Source: DATAUD01 sp035511075 (lineage in GTDB: Bacteria > Verrucomicrobiota > Verrucomicrobiia > Limisphaerales > Palsa-1400). Taken from it: DNA of 64,000 nt. The stretch covers positions 1 through 64,000 of the forward strand of contig DATKFW010000003.1 of NCBI GenBank assembly GCA_035511075.1, written 5' to 3'. Positions 48,432 to 58,282 of this stretch are shown piece by piece (within the stretch, counting starts at the first letter, position 1; each line of letters opens with the position of its first letter). The position numbers and the translations under genes were made by a program. The notes beneath the pieces were generated by a model. The model saw only the letters and a list, made by a program, of their open reading frames with translations. It had not been told where the DNA came from and did not search any database.

Positions 48432-48460
48432 TTGACACGGAAACAAGGCGGCGTTATAAT
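48432..48460 (+). promoter_or_regulatory. Consensus sigma-70 promoter with structured leader
   Basis: TTGACA (48432-48437), exactly 17 nt, then TATAAT (48455-48460): a perfect consensus. The ~80-nt leader that follows can fold: GGCCT/AGGCC at about 48462-48485 and CCGG repeats further on. No known riboswitch was recognised. It drives the Ser/Thr kinase gene and probably the two genes after it. Confidence 0.85.
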
Positions 48461-48546
48461 CGGCCTCCGGGTTCAGGAGGTAGGCCACCGGCAGTCTCCG
48501 GTAACCTTCGGGCCGGTTTCAGGCTCTTTACACGCGTGCCAGAGTG

Positions 48547-50124
48547 ATGGACACCATTCGACTATGCCGGGTATGCCATGCGCCAATGCCCGCTGACGCG
48601 CCGGGCGCCGCGTGTGCCGAGTGCGGGACCCCTTACGATTCCGCCTCTTTTACGGACGTCGCGGAGGAGTCGTTAACAGCCCCGTCGGCGGCGGAACTGG
48701 CCCCGATTTTTCCCGGGCTGGAGATCTTGGAAGTGGCCGGCTCCGGCGGCATGGGGACAATTTACAAAGCCCGTCAGCCCCAATTGGACCGCCTAGTGGC
48801 GCTGAAGATTCTCTCGCCGGAATTGGGGCGCGACCCGGCGTTTGCCAAACGATTCTCCCGCGAGGCACAGGCCCTGGCCAAGCTCAACCATACCAACATT
48901 GTCAGCGTCTTTGATTTCGGCCACGCCGGGGGTTTTTATTACTTCCTCATGGAGTATGTCGATGGCGTCTCCCTGCGGACATTGATTGACCAGAAGGCGA
49001 TCCGTCCGGACGAGACTCACCGAATCATCATCGAACTCTGCCACGCGCTTCAATTTGCCCACGAAGAGGGCATCGTGCATCGGGACATCAAACCTTCAAA
49101 TATATTGCTCGATAAAAAGGGCCGCGTAAAAATCGCAGACTTCGGCCTGGCAGGTTTGATGGTCAAAGAGGCCAAGGACGCCTCCGCCGGCCGCCAGATA
49201 GCGATGTTCATGGGCACACCGCTCTACATGGCCCCCGAACAAGTGAATAGGCCGTGGAAAGTGGACCGCCGGGCCGACATTTATGCCCTGGGCGTGGTGG
49301 CCTACGAGATGTTGACGGGCACGCTGCCGGTCGGCGATTTTGAGCCGCCATCCCACACGGCCGGGGTGGACCCAAGTCTGGACCAAGTTGTGATGCGTGC
49401 TTTGGCCAGGGAGCCGCGGCGGCGTTATCAGAGCGCAAACGAAGTCCGCGCGGCCGTCGAGAAAGCCACCGGACGCTTTCACAACCTGCCGGGCGACCTG
49501 CCCCGAAGCACGCGCAGTCGAAAGTGGAGATGGCTGCCCCGCTTCGCTCTAGTGGCGTGCGCGATCTGGCTTTCAATTGTCACCTACCTGCTCCTCAAGG
49601 AGCGCTGGGCTGCACACAGAGCCGTCCTCATCCCTGCGGACGCCCTGGAGGCCTTTGCCGCCAATCCGGAGGGGGTCGGGATTGGCCGCCAGGTGGTCAA
49701 GGACCTGCATTTAAGCACCGACCAGGTGTTGAGCGTCAACCGCATTTTACGGCGCTACCAGCGTGAATTCACGGCCCTGGAGCGCCGTCACACGCAGCGA
49801 ACCAACAACTCCGCCGGTCACGTCGTCGTCGCGATCGAGCCGTTCCCGCAGGAAATGGAGGAATTGATGAGCCGGATGTGGACAAATCTCGGGACCGTGC
49901 TAAACGCCGGCCAATTGGCCACCGCAAAGACCCTGCACTTCGAACGGTTCTTTCCACACACCGGCAAGAAGCAAGTGACCGTCGAAATCTGGGAGGACGA
50001 AGACGGCGAATTCCACTATGTCGAGGACCGCGAACCCGCCGACAAAAAGAGCGGCGCGGGAGGATTGCTGCCACAGCGCTACCGCAGTTGGCTTTTTGGC
50101 GGCAATCAAAAGACCACCAACTAG
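48547..50124 (+). CDS. Zinc-ribbon-containing membrane Ser/Thr protein kinase
   Basis: The protein has 525 residues from ATG 48547. The N-terminal zinc ribbon is CRVCHAP to CAECGTP. The Hanks-type kinase domain (about 55-320) has GSGGMGTIYKARQPQLDRLVALKIL with ATP-binding Lys, HRDIKPSNILL as the catalytic loop, DFGLAGLM and MAPEQVN. One membrane helix (RFALVACAIWLSIVTYLLL, about 330-350) is followed by a ~170-residue extracytoplasmic domain of unknown type. Such kinases are numerous in Verrucomicrobiota; substrates are unknown. Confidence 0.9.
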   Translation: MDTIRLCRVCHAPMPADAPGAACAECGTPYDSASFTDVAEESLTAPSAAELAPIFPGLEILEVAGSGGMGTIYKARQPQLDRLVALKILSPELGRDPAFAKRFSREAQALAKLNHTNIVSVFDFGHAGGFYYFLMEYVDGVSLRTLIDQKAIRPDETHRIIIELCHALQFAHEEGIVHRDIKPSNILLDKKGRVKIADFGLAGLMVKEAKDASAGRQIAMFMGTPLYMAPEQVNRPWKVDRRADIYALGVVAYEMLTGTLPVGDFEPPSHTAGVDPSLDQVVMRALAREPRRRYQSANEVRAAVEKATGRFHNLPGDLPRSTRSRKWRWLPRFALVACAIWLSIVTYLLLKERWAAHRAVLIPADALEAFAANPEGVGIGRQVVKDLHLSTDQVLSVNRILRRYQREFTALERRHTQRTNNSAGHVVVAIEPFPQEMEELMSRMWTNLGTVLNAGQLATAKTLHFERFFPHTGKKQVTVEIWEDEDGEFHYVEDREPADKKSGAGGLLPQRYRSWLFGGNQKTTN

Positions 50125-50245
50125 AGACCTGCCGGCGACTGAATGCCGAAACCCATCTCATAAATGGTGCCGGGTTCTGGATTTCTTCATTGACTTGGAC
50201 AGATAGTCTGAATCAGTGTCATGGAGTGGTCGTTGCGGCGGCAGT

Positions 50246-51022
<777 letters not shown>

Positions 51023-51025
51023 CCA

Positions 51026-51760
51026 ATGGTCTTCGTGTTGCTTGTAGCGGCGCTGGCCTTGGCCGGCGTGGGTGCGTGGGTCAACCGCCGTGCGCCGCTG
51101 GCGGGACAGGCCATGATGGGGCTGGCCGGCCTGGGCTTGATCGCCGTCATCGTCTGGCAGGTCCGGCAGAACGTTTTCCAGCCACAGCCCACGGCCCCCA
51201 ACCGCTATGAGATGGCCGTCAGTTATGCCCTGGCCAACTGTTTGCTCGAAGACCTCGCGGGCCAGAGCGGCGAGGTCGTGCTGCTCTTTCCCGGCCGGCG
51301 CGATATGGACGAGCATTCAGAGGAAAGTTACGAAGACGGTTTTCTCCCGCCATTGCGTCACGGCCGCGGAAGACTGGACCTCAAAGCCATCCACCTCGAA
51401 GGAGCGACTGGAGACCTTTCGGCTTTCAAACAGGCCTTGATGCAATCTCCGGAAGCCATCGCGGTGGTTTCCTACGCCGGCGTGCCGGCCGACTTCGAAA
51501 ACCTTATTCCGGCCGGGAAAACGGAAAGCCCTCTGTGGTTTGTATTTGACGGCGATGGAACGACCCATTGGCTTGGCGCGCTGAAAAGTGGCCGTATCCG
51601 GGCAGTGGTCGTGCCGCGGCCCGACGTGGACGCCCGCGCCGCCAGGGGAATCGCAGGAATGCCGGACACAATTTTCGATCGCTTTTATGTCCTGGCAACC
51701 CCGGCCAACGCCGAGGAAATCGCCGCCACCCTCAAGCCCCAGCCCGGAATACCACAATGA
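51026..51760 (+). CDS. Membrane-anchored protein, unknown function
   Basis: The protein has 244 residues starting MVFVLLVAALALAGVGAWVN four bases after the prepilin stop. Two N-terminal hydrophobic segments (about 2-17 and 28-45) precede a soluble domain containing EDLAGQSGEVVLLFPGRRDM, ALMQSPEAIAVVSYAGVPAD and LGALKSGRIRAVVVPRPD. It recalls periplasmic-binding-like folds, without certainty. Its position suggests a function with the prepilin. Confidence 0.65.
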   Translation: MVFVLLVAALALAGVGAWVNRRAPLAGQAMMGLAGLGLIAVIVWQVRQNVFQPQPTAPNRYEMAVSYALANCLLEDLAGQSGEVVLLFPGRRDMDEHSEESYEDGFLPPLRHGRGRLDLKAIHLEGATGDLSAFKQALMQSPEAIAVVSYAGVPADFENLIPAGKTESPLWFVFDGDGTTHWLGALKSGRIRAVVVPRPDVDARAARGIAGMPDTIFDRFYVLATPANAEEIAATLKPQPGIPQ

Positions 51761-51854
51761 CTCTTTACCTTACTTACGGTTCTAGTCCGCCATAGCTCTT
51801 AGGGGTGGCGGATCATTCTTGAACTGGCCCCGGGAGCGATGTAGATTTGCCGCT

Positions 51855-52058
51855 GTGAGTTCGGAATTAATCTTGAAAGAAACCCTCGCGCTTCCGCTGG
51901 CGGAACGAATTGATTTGTGCCGCAATTTGTGGGACCAAATTCTCAATTCGAAGGAGTTGACGCCGGGTGAAGCCGAATTCATTGACGCCCGTCTCCAGGA
52001 TCATTTGGATAATCCCGATGACGTCGTGCCCTTGGAAGAGTATAGAAAGCCAGTATAG
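51855..52058 (+). CDS. Addiction-module antitoxin-like protein (orphan)
   Basis: The protein has 67 residues from GTG 51855: MSSELILKETLALPLAERID, then LWDQILNSKELTPGEAEFID. This is the pattern of the 'addiction module protein' family of RelE/ParE-linked antitoxins. A ParE-like toxin usually follows, but none is seen before the next, opposite-strand gene. It may be an orphan remnant. Confidence 0.7.
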   Translation: MSSELILKETLALPLAERIDLCRNLWDQILNSKELTPGEAEFIDARLQDHLDNPDDVVPLEEYRKPV

Positions 52059-52128
52059 AAAAACGGGTAACTATACGCTGTCCGGGTGAACGACGGTCAG
52101 GCCCGGAACTGTCCAGGAAGTCAGCGCA

Positions 52129-52353
52129 TTACTTACGATCCCACTCGGCGCGAACCTCGCTTTGCCAGGCGCTGCTGTCCAAGTTGGACCGGCGAAGAAC
52201 ACCAAGACACGCTTCGACTGCATCCCAGCTGGTACGCTGGGGCGCTTCCGGCAGTAGCGTGATCAAGGCGCGCCCCCGCTCCGGCAGTTGGGCGCCGTCG
52301 GCCAGGACGAGCCTGCCTCCCGCGATCTCAGCCTCAATCGTCACGTATGTCAT
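52129..52353 (-). CDS. Antitoxin-like small protein (AbrB/DUF104-type?)
   Basis: The protein has 74 residues starting MTYVTIEAEIAGGRLVLADG, with a beta-rich N-terminus like SpoVT/AbrB- or DUF104-type antitoxins, and an acidic C-terminal tail (EACLGVLRRSNLDSSAWQSE). No PIN toxin follows downstream on the same strand. It is possibly an orphan. Confidence 0.55.
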   Translation of the reverse strand: MTYVTIEAEIAGGRLVLADGAQLPERGRALITLLPEAPQRTSWDAVEACLGVLRRSNLDSSAWQSEVRAEWDRK

Positions 52354-52541
52354 GCCAGCACAATGCCCCGCAAATCACTTCAAATCAAGCGTGGATGCGC
52401 TTTTCGGAAAAGCGAGAGCAACACTAAACGTAGACGCACCTTTTGGTTGAGGCCAAGCGCCGAAACGCTTGCCATGCGGTTTCAATTTGCCCCAGGATTC
52501 CTTGCTTTTTGGGAAAGTTATTGAGATTCATCGAGAGCCTG

Positions 52542-52796
52542 ATGAGCAATCTGCGATCGAGGAACGAGCAGGACTGGCAATATTGGCAGGACTTGCCGGA
52601 CGGACGTCGGCGCTATTGGATTCGACGTTCGGGACGCCATTGGGGATGGCAAATCCTGTTTAAAGAGGTAACGTATAGCGCCGAGACCCAGCTTGAAAAT
52701 ACAGTCCGGTTGTGGCAAGAGATATATGACGACGATGGCGCGCTGGTGGAAGTTCATCAAAAGTATCCCACCGATACGGGCCATCAGAAGCTATGA
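52542..52796 (+). CDS. Small hypothetical protein (pair, first)
   Basis: The protein has 84 residues from ATG 52542, rich in Trp, Arg and acidic residues (DWQYWQDLPDGRRRYWIRRS). No family recognised. The stop overlaps the next start by ATGA, so the two are translationally coupled. Confidence 0.5.
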   Translation: MSNLRSRNEQDWQYWQDLPDGRRRYWIRRSGRHWGWQILFKEVTYSAETQLENTVRLWQEIYDDDGALVEVHQKYPTDTGHQKL

Positions 52797-53050
52797 CAAC
52801 GAAAATAGATTGTGCCCGGAAAATCGCAGGATTCCTGGCCAGCGAAATGTCGCACGCGGAACTGGTCACGTGGGCGGATGCCGCGCTGGCAGAGGAAGAT
52901 TTCCCGGAAGCGGAGGGCCGCCTCGTGCTCGGCGTGTTGTCGGATTTAAGCGCCAGCCGTGTCGGCACGTTCGTTTCCAGAATTGGAGATTATCACGCCC
53001 TTCTGCGCGAACTTGGATTTCGGATGGAGCCCCATTTGGTCGCCGCTTGA
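52793..53050 (+). CDS. Small hypothetical protein (pair, second)
   Basis: The protein has 85 residues, starts ATGACAACG at 52793 and is coupled to the preceding gene. It is helical with many Ala and Glu residues (EMSHAELVTWADAALAEEDF). It could be an immunity- or regulator-like partner, but nothing specific is visible. The two form a two-gene cassette of unknown role. Confidence 0.55.
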   Translation: MTTKIDCARKIAGFLASEMSHAELVTWADAALAEEDFPEAEGRLVLGVLSDLSASRVGTFVSRIGDYHALLRELGFRMEPHLVAA

Positions 53051-53129
53051 TTTCAGGTTGCCCGTAGCACCCGGAGTCCGAACAGAACGCTTGAATTCCG
53101 CTAAGAAGCGGCCATTCTCGATTCAAGCG

Positions 53130-54347
53130 ATGGGCTTCTATATTCGTAAAAGCATCAGCGTCGGCCCTTTCCGATTCAATCTGAGCAAGTCGGGAGTGGG
53201 CCTTTCCACTGGCGTAAAGGGATTCCGGGTCGGTACAGGGCCGAGGGGCAATTATGTCCACATGGGGCGTGGGGGGCTGTACTTTCGGACAGCCATTCCA
53301 GGACCCCAATCCCATCAAGACCCTCCATCCGTTTCTCAGACTGCGGATGACGATTTCCAGGCGCTTGAGGCCGGCACCGTTTCTCAGATGGTTGACTCAT
53401 CATCCGCACAACTGCTCGACGAGATCAACTCGAAGGCTCGGCGTCCGTCACTATGGCTTTTTGCGCTTGCTTTGTCCTTTGTATTAACTGTCCTCTCATT
53501 TGTCTTGAAAGCACCGATGTGGCTGACATGGCTGATCGTTTTTCTCTCGGTTTCTGCGATCCCGGCTGCGGCATACTGGGATAATTTGAAAAAAAGCGTG
53601 GTGCTCTTCTATTCAATGGAGCCAGCCGCTGAGGACGCTTATCAGGGCCTTCACACAGATCTCGGCGCGATCCAGTCGTGTTCCCGAACCTGGCAAATCC
53701 CGGCGGAGCGCCAAATATCCGGTATATATGACTGGAAAACGCACTCCGGCGTCAACTCGGTCATAAAGCGACGGCTGGTCAATGTTTCCAACGCCGCTCC
53801 ACCATATTTCAAGACAAATATCGCTATTCCGATGCTTCCGGCCGAACGCCTCAAATTTTATTTTTTACCGGATCGGCTTCTTGTTTATGACAGCGGAGGA
53901 GTTGGAGCAGTCAATTATACTGATTTGGATGTATCTTGGCAATCTGTGCAATTCCACGAAGAACAGTTTCTTCCGCCCGATGCTAAAGTGCTCGGACAAA
54001 CGTGGCGGTTCGTAAATAAATCTGGCGGCCCGGACAGACGATTCAACAACAATACCGAGATTCCCATTGTCCTGTATGAACAAATCCAACTTGCAAGTCG
54101 ATCAGGCCTTTCGGAGACATTCATGTGTTCACGGGTCGGCGTTGCTGCGCAGCTTAAAAAGGCCATCCTTGCTATGATTACGCCCGTATCCGCCCCCGCA
54201 AGCCTCCGCAACGACGACTTTGCAGTCTGTCCCTGCAACAATTGTGCGGGACATATTGAATTCCCGACGCGTGGAGTCGGCCAAACAGTCAAGTGCCCGT
54301 TTTGTGGAATGGATACGGTTTTGTTCGTTCCCCCCAATCCCGTTTGA
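53130..54347 (+). CDS. DUF4236-containing membrane protein with zinc ribbon
   Basis: The protein has 405 residues from ATG 53130. The N-terminus is the DUF4236 pattern (MGFYIRKSISVGPFRFNLSK, GVGLSTGVKGFRVG, GPRGNYVHMGRGGLYFR). Two adjacent membrane helices follow (WLFALALSFVLTVLSFVL and MWLTWLIVFLSVSAIPAAAY, about 110-150). The C-terminal ~60 residues include CNNCAGHIEFPTRGVGQTVKCPFC, a zinc-ribbon pair (quoted by its ends CNNC and CPFC). DUF4236 proteins are common and uncharacterised. The middle region is unfamiliar. Confidence 0.78.
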   Translation: MGFYIRKSISVGPFRFNLSKSGVGLSTGVKGFRVGTGPRGNYVHMGRGGLYFRTAIPGPQSHQDPPSVSQTADDDFQALEAGTVSQMVDSSSAQLLDEINSKARRPSLWLFALALSFVLTVLSFVLKAPMWLTWLIVFLSVSAIPAAAYWDNLKKSVVLFYSMEPAAEDAYQGLHTDLGAIQSCSRTWQIPAERQISGIYDWKTHSGVNSVIKRRLVNVSNAAPPYFKTNIAIPMLPAERLKFYFLPDRLLVYDSGGVGAVNYTDLDVSWQSVQFHEEQFLPPDAKVLGQTWRFVNKSGGPDRRFNNNTEIPIVLYEQIQLASRSGLSETFMCSRVGVAAQLKKAILAMITPVSAPASLRNDDFAVCPCNNCAGHIEFPTRGVGQTVKCPFCGMDTVLFVPPNPV

Positions 54348-54410
54348 TTTCACTGCGAGGCCCAGCCTCTCTCTCCTTGGCATACGACTTGCGTTGGCCG
54401 CTCACCACTC

Positions 54411-54707
54411 TCAGGAGATTAACCTTCTGGTTCCATTTAGTCCCTGCCACGAATACGCTATCGGAATAGAATGAATCACAATCTCCTCGCGGGAAATCGG
54501 CTCGTTATGAGCAGCCAGACTCTCGAGGTAAACTTCCATTGCTTCTCGAATATTCTGCAACGCCTCAGCCTCAGTTTCCCCCTCGCTGTGGCAGCCTCTC
54601 AGGACGGGACAGAACGCATGATAACCCCCGACGGATTCTTTCTCTAAAATCACGGTATAGTTCACCAAAACACAATACTTGCCGCCCGCGAGATCGTCAA
54701 ACCTCAT
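54411..54707 (-). CDS. HicB-family antitoxin-like protein
   Basis: The protein has 98 residues from ATG 54707. The partial RNase H fold signature is clear: YTVILEKESVGGYHAFCPVL, GCHSEGETEAEALQNIREAM and VYLESLAAHNEPI. The usual HicA toxin gene was not found within a few hundred bases, so this is an orphan or has lost its partner. Confidence 0.8.
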   Translation of the reverse strand: MRFDDLAGGKYCVLVNYTVILEKESVGGYHAFCPVLRGCHSEGETEAEALQNIREAMEVYLESLAAHNEPISREEIVIHSIPIAYSWQGLNGTRRLIS

Positions 54708-54808
54708 TCATCACGCAGTCTTCGCTCCGCTTTTTTTTGCGTTTTCGCTCTGCATGAGAGCACGGATGGCGGTTATTTCACCGAACAGCTAAGACGCGCT
54801 CCGAGGGA

Positions 54809-57800
54809 TCATTGCGGCTCAATCAGAATCTGCATGAACTCGCTGTCGTTTAAATCAATCGGCGCGAGGTCTGTCACGGTGACCGTTTCCGTGCCGTTGC
54901 CGTTGTCGGTCACGGTTTGCGACGTGTAGTCTGCCCCAAAGCTCCAGGTGCCGGAAGCCAGACTGCCGGTGACTTCAGGGACGTAACTTATGTCGGCAGG
55001 TGCGGGATGCGGACGCTGAAAACGGACTTCAAGGAAATCCCCTGCTAGCATTGCGGAGATCGGATTCGGGTTGGACGTCAGGGGATCGAGGCCAAATGCG
55101 TACGCCAGGATATTCGCAATACCGTCGTTGGCCGGGTCCGCGTTATTGGCCGCGTTTCCGGAATTTTGCGCCGTTCCAAAGTAAGTCTGCCGCCATGTTG
55201 CAATCTGCGTCAGGGCGAGGGAAACCGGCAGCGAAAACAGCGGCTGATTCGCGTCGGTCGTTTGAACCAGAATTGTGGCGGTGTAATTTCCATACGAAAG
55301 TCCCGATGGGTTGAAGGAAACATTCACGATGTTTGACGCGGAACCCGGCACATACCCCGCGTTCCCATCAAAACGAAGCCAGGGAGTCGGCGTCAGCAGC
55401 ACCGCGAAATTCGGCTGCAAATAGCTTTGGTCATACGCCACCGTGATCCCCTGGGTGCCGTCGGAATTTTGAGCGCCGATCGTGCATTTATTTGTAAAGG
55501 CCATCGACTGGTAGGCCATCAGGATTTCGCCGGTTGTCTTGAGGATGATTTGGCAATTGACCGTGTCAGCCGTCCCTTTGAATAGCACGTTTTGGAATTC
55601 CACGGTGAACGTTCCATTGATCGCGTCGGTGTAGATGTAAACATGACCGGACGTGTTGATGTCCAAATCCTCCCAGAGAAAAGCGATGGAATTGAGCGGA
55701 GCGGAAACATTGGGAAGAGTCGTATTGGTCGAAGTGTCGCCGTGAAAGGGACTGAACGCGACAAAGCCGTTGGGAGAAACGTAGAGTTGCGTATAGGAAT
55801 TGGTGAAAAACGGGAACGCAAATCCTATGGCGATCGGTCCGGCGATGCCTTCGTCCTGCGCGGTTTTCGGCGCCGCCAGCGGCGTGAAACTCGCGCTAAT
55901 GTCCTGCCCGAGGCCGGAAATGTCCCTCCACGTGAACGCCGGGCCGGCGGGCTGACTTGAGTTGATGGCGCCGTACGCCACCGGGCTTGCGTTCGTCACG
56001 GAAAGCCAATAACCCAACGGCAGTCCCCCGCCATTGGAAATGGACAGAGGCACGGTAAACAGCGGCGAATTCGTGCCAAGCGTTTGATTCAAACCAGGGC
56101 CAATGACATTGGCCTTCGGCGGAAGTCCGACATAAAGCGCGGCCGACCGCAAAATGGCCGGAGTATTTACTGCCACCGGAACATTGGTGCTGGCGACTGT
56201 AAAGGTGAAATTACTGATGGCCGCGCCCGCGAACGTGTCCCACCACGTCCCCGAATAAGTTCCCGCGTTGAGTCCGGCGACCTGCACCGTCCCCGCGGCG
56301 GCGGCGTTCGCGCCCGTATTGAAAACGTTGGTTTGGTTCCATACCCAGATCGCGTCGAAAGTGGAATTGCCAAGCGCGTAAGCCGCGAGCGTGGGCGCAT
56401 AAGGGTTGAGGGTGATGTTGCCCAGAAGTATCCAATCCTGGCCGGGGTCCTCAATCTGGATGCTGTGCGAGCCTGGCGATACTGGGATGGATGCGGTGAA
56501 GTTCGTGGATGTATCAACGCCGAACGAGGGAAAAGTGATGTTGGTCTCCAAATCGCCATCCAGATAAATTTCAAGTCCCGCGCCCGAAGCCGCAATCTGA
56601 ATTACTTGCACGGAGAAGGTTCCCGGCTGGGGATAATTGACCTCAAAGGTGTAACCGTCGGGCGTCATGGTTCGATGATAATCGCCCTGCAAGTAACTGG
56701 GGGCGGACCCGATTCCGTCAGGCGCGACATTTCCCACGCTAAATGTATCTTGTGTCGCCGTTGCCCAACCGCCGCCGGGAGCAAATGTCAACGGCCCGTC
56801 GGCGCCTCCCGTCACCACCGGGGCCGATGTGCTCAAACCAGCCTGATTGCCCAGCCCGGACAGCGTGATAAAATCGCTCGTGGCGCGGAAATAGATATAA
56901 TCATTGCCCGCATCGAGGGTGTCCCACCACCACGGCTCCTCGTTGCCGGACTGTCCGTTCATAAGACCCGCCCAAATCGGCGCATCCACTCCAAGCTGCG
57001 GCACGCCGTTGGTGGCGCATTCGGACCCGAAGTCCGGCTTGACCGTCTGCGACGCGCTGATGTCCGGCGCATCCTCCAGTCCTGTGATGACGTCGCTGGG
57101 ATAATCGTGATGCGTGTAATAATCGCAATCATCCCAAATCGGCTCGGTCAGAATCGAACTGGTGGTGATGAGATGTTGATACGGGTCTTGCGAACGGATG
57201 AAGGTAGCCATCTGGTCGTGCCACGTCTCAATGATCCCCCATTGGCCGTTCTGTCCGGCATCGGTGTATTGCACCTCATTGAAAAGTTCCCACGCCATGA
57301 TGGAAGTCGAATAACCCCACCGCGCAATCGAATAACGGAGCTTCCGTTGGGTCAACGCCATGGCCGTTGCGTTGGTAAAAAACTGCGTCGGATCGGTCAT
57401 AAAACCGTTGGTGCTGCCGATATTGTTGGTCACGTCATGAGGGTTTCCCGCCCATTGCGCGTCCACCGTCGTGGAATACTGGCCGTGATGCTGCAAGGTC
57501 ATTTGAAAATGGATGCCCGCCTGGTCCGCCGCGGCGACAATGGTGTCCCATTTTTGCGCCACAGCCAGGTTCAGTTGACCCAGCGGGAGGGTCGGACCGT
57601 AGGCCGGCCAGTCCAGATTCTTCCAATCCCAATTATCCATCCAAACGCGCGACCAATTCTCATGCGCCGCGCCCATCTTCCAAAAAATATTCGTCACATT
57701 GTGGGGGACGTCGCCATCCGTGACGTCCCAGGCCACATCCTGCCCGCTTGGAAAAAAACGCCTCCCGTTTCCCGTAATGAAGCGCCGCGGATTGGAGGGG

Positions 57801-58186
57801 TCCACGCGAATGAAACCCGCGCCGGTCGGCGGACCCGCCACGATCCACGAGCTTGGTTGCGGATTGCTGGCCGAAATCAGCGAACCGTTCAACGTGACGC
57901 CACTGACGCTATAAGTCCCCGTGATGAGCGGCGTGTGCCGCACACGCCAGGTTGTGCCGCCGTCAAAAAACGCCGGCAACGAAACCGTGGTGTTGTCCGG
58001 TTGGAGAATTTGCACGCGTACATCCGTGACCGTGTAATCGAACGGGTCCGTAGTCAGGTTGGTTATGTTGAACGACGCTTCAATTTCGGCATAAGTCCCT
58101 TGAGCCGAAGCTTTTAAGAGGACGCAGCAAGAGAGGAGCGAAAATACCACCAGCGGAAAAACCGCCGATTTAATCACCTGTCGCAC
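54809..58186 (-). CDS. Large secreted DUF5060/GH-like protein
   Basis: The protein has about 1125 residues from GTG 58186, which places a clean signal peptide (VIKSAVFPLVVFSLLSCCVL) at the N-terminus; GTG 58270 gives a longer form. A DUF5060-like beta domain (about 30-110) is followed by a GH5-like TIM barrel (about 120-480) with DNWDWKNLDWPAYG, QMTLQHHGQYS and a probable catalytic Glu in MAWELFNEVQYTD. The barrel is followed by beta-rich domains and a C-terminal domain with a verrucomicrobial-type ending (DPANDGIANILAYAFGLDPL and onwards). It probably degrades plant or microbial polysaccharide. Confidence 0.8.
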   Translation of the reverse strand: MRQVIKSAVFPLVVFSLLSCCVLLKASAQGTYAEIEASFNITNLTTDPFDYTVTDVRVQILQPDNTTVSLPAFFDGGTTWRVRHTPLITGTYSVSGVTLNGSLISASNPQPSSWIVAGPPTGAGFIRVDPSNPRRFITGNGRRFFPSGQDVAWDVTDGDVPHNVTNIFWKMGAAHENWSRVWMDNWDWKNLDWPAYGPTLPLGQLNLAVAQKWDTIVAAADQAGIHFQMTLQHHGQYSTTVDAQWAGNPHDVTNNIGSTNGFMTDPTQFFTNATAMALTQRKLRYSIARWGYSTSIMAWELFNEVQYTDAGQNGQWGIIETWHDQMATFIRSQDPYQHLITTSSILTEPIWDDCDYYTHHDYPSDVITGLEDAPDISASQTVKPDFGSECATNGVPQLGVDAPIWAGLMNGQSGNEEPWWWDTLDAGNDYIYFRATSDFITLSGLGNQAGLSTSAPVVTGGADGPLTFAPGGGWATATQDTFSVGNVAPDGIGSAPSYLQGDYHRTMTPDGYTFEVNYPQPGTFSVQVIQIAASGAGLEIYLDGDLETNITFPSFGVDTSTNFTASIPVSPGSHSIQIEDPGQDWILLGNITLNPYAPTLAAYALGNSTFDAIWVWNQTNVFNTGANAAAAGTVQVAGLNAGTYSGTWWDTFAGAAISNFTFTVASTNVPVAVNTPAILRSAALYVGLPPKANVIGPGLNQTLGTNSPLFTVPLSISNGGGLPLGYWLSVTNASPVAYGAINSSQPAGPAFTWRDISGLGQDISASFTPLAAPKTAQDEGIAGPIAIGFAFPFFTNSYTQLYVSPNGFVAFSPFHGDTSTNTTLPNVSAPLNSIAFLWEDLDINTSGHVYIYTDAINGTFTVEFQNVLFKGTADTVNCQIILKTTGEILMAYQSMAFTNKCTIGAQNSDGTQGITVAYDQSYLQPNFAVLLTPTPWLRFDGNAGYVPGSASNIVNVSFNPSGLSYGNYTATILVQTTDANQPLFSLPVSLALTQIATWRQTYFGTAQNSGNAANNADPANDGIANILAYAFGLDPLTSNPNPISAMLAGDFLEVRFQRPHPAPADISYVPEVTGSLASGTWSFGADYTSQTVTDNGNGTETVTVTDLAPIDLNDSEFMQILIEPQ

Positions 58187-58282
58187 AATGATAATAATTG
58201 TCCCGCACCGTTTTTTCTCAAATCGGAATCTGCAAACCTCGGCAAAACATGGACGGTGAGTCAATATCACCCCAGCCGCCTG

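Noticed and set aside
48461..48546. Possible c-di-GMP riboswitch in the leader of the Ser/Thr kinase gene
   Set aside because: Some short GGCCTCCGG and GGTAAC-like segments are present, but the order and conserved core of the known class are missing.
54348..54808. HicA toxin partner next to the HicB-like gene
   Set aside because: No HicA-like reading frame was seen on either strand within this interval.
56084..58117. 677-codon ORF on the plus strand
   Set aside because: It lies wholly antisense to the DUF5060/GH-like gene, has odd composition and no recognisable domain, while the minus frame shows clear domains and a signal peptide.
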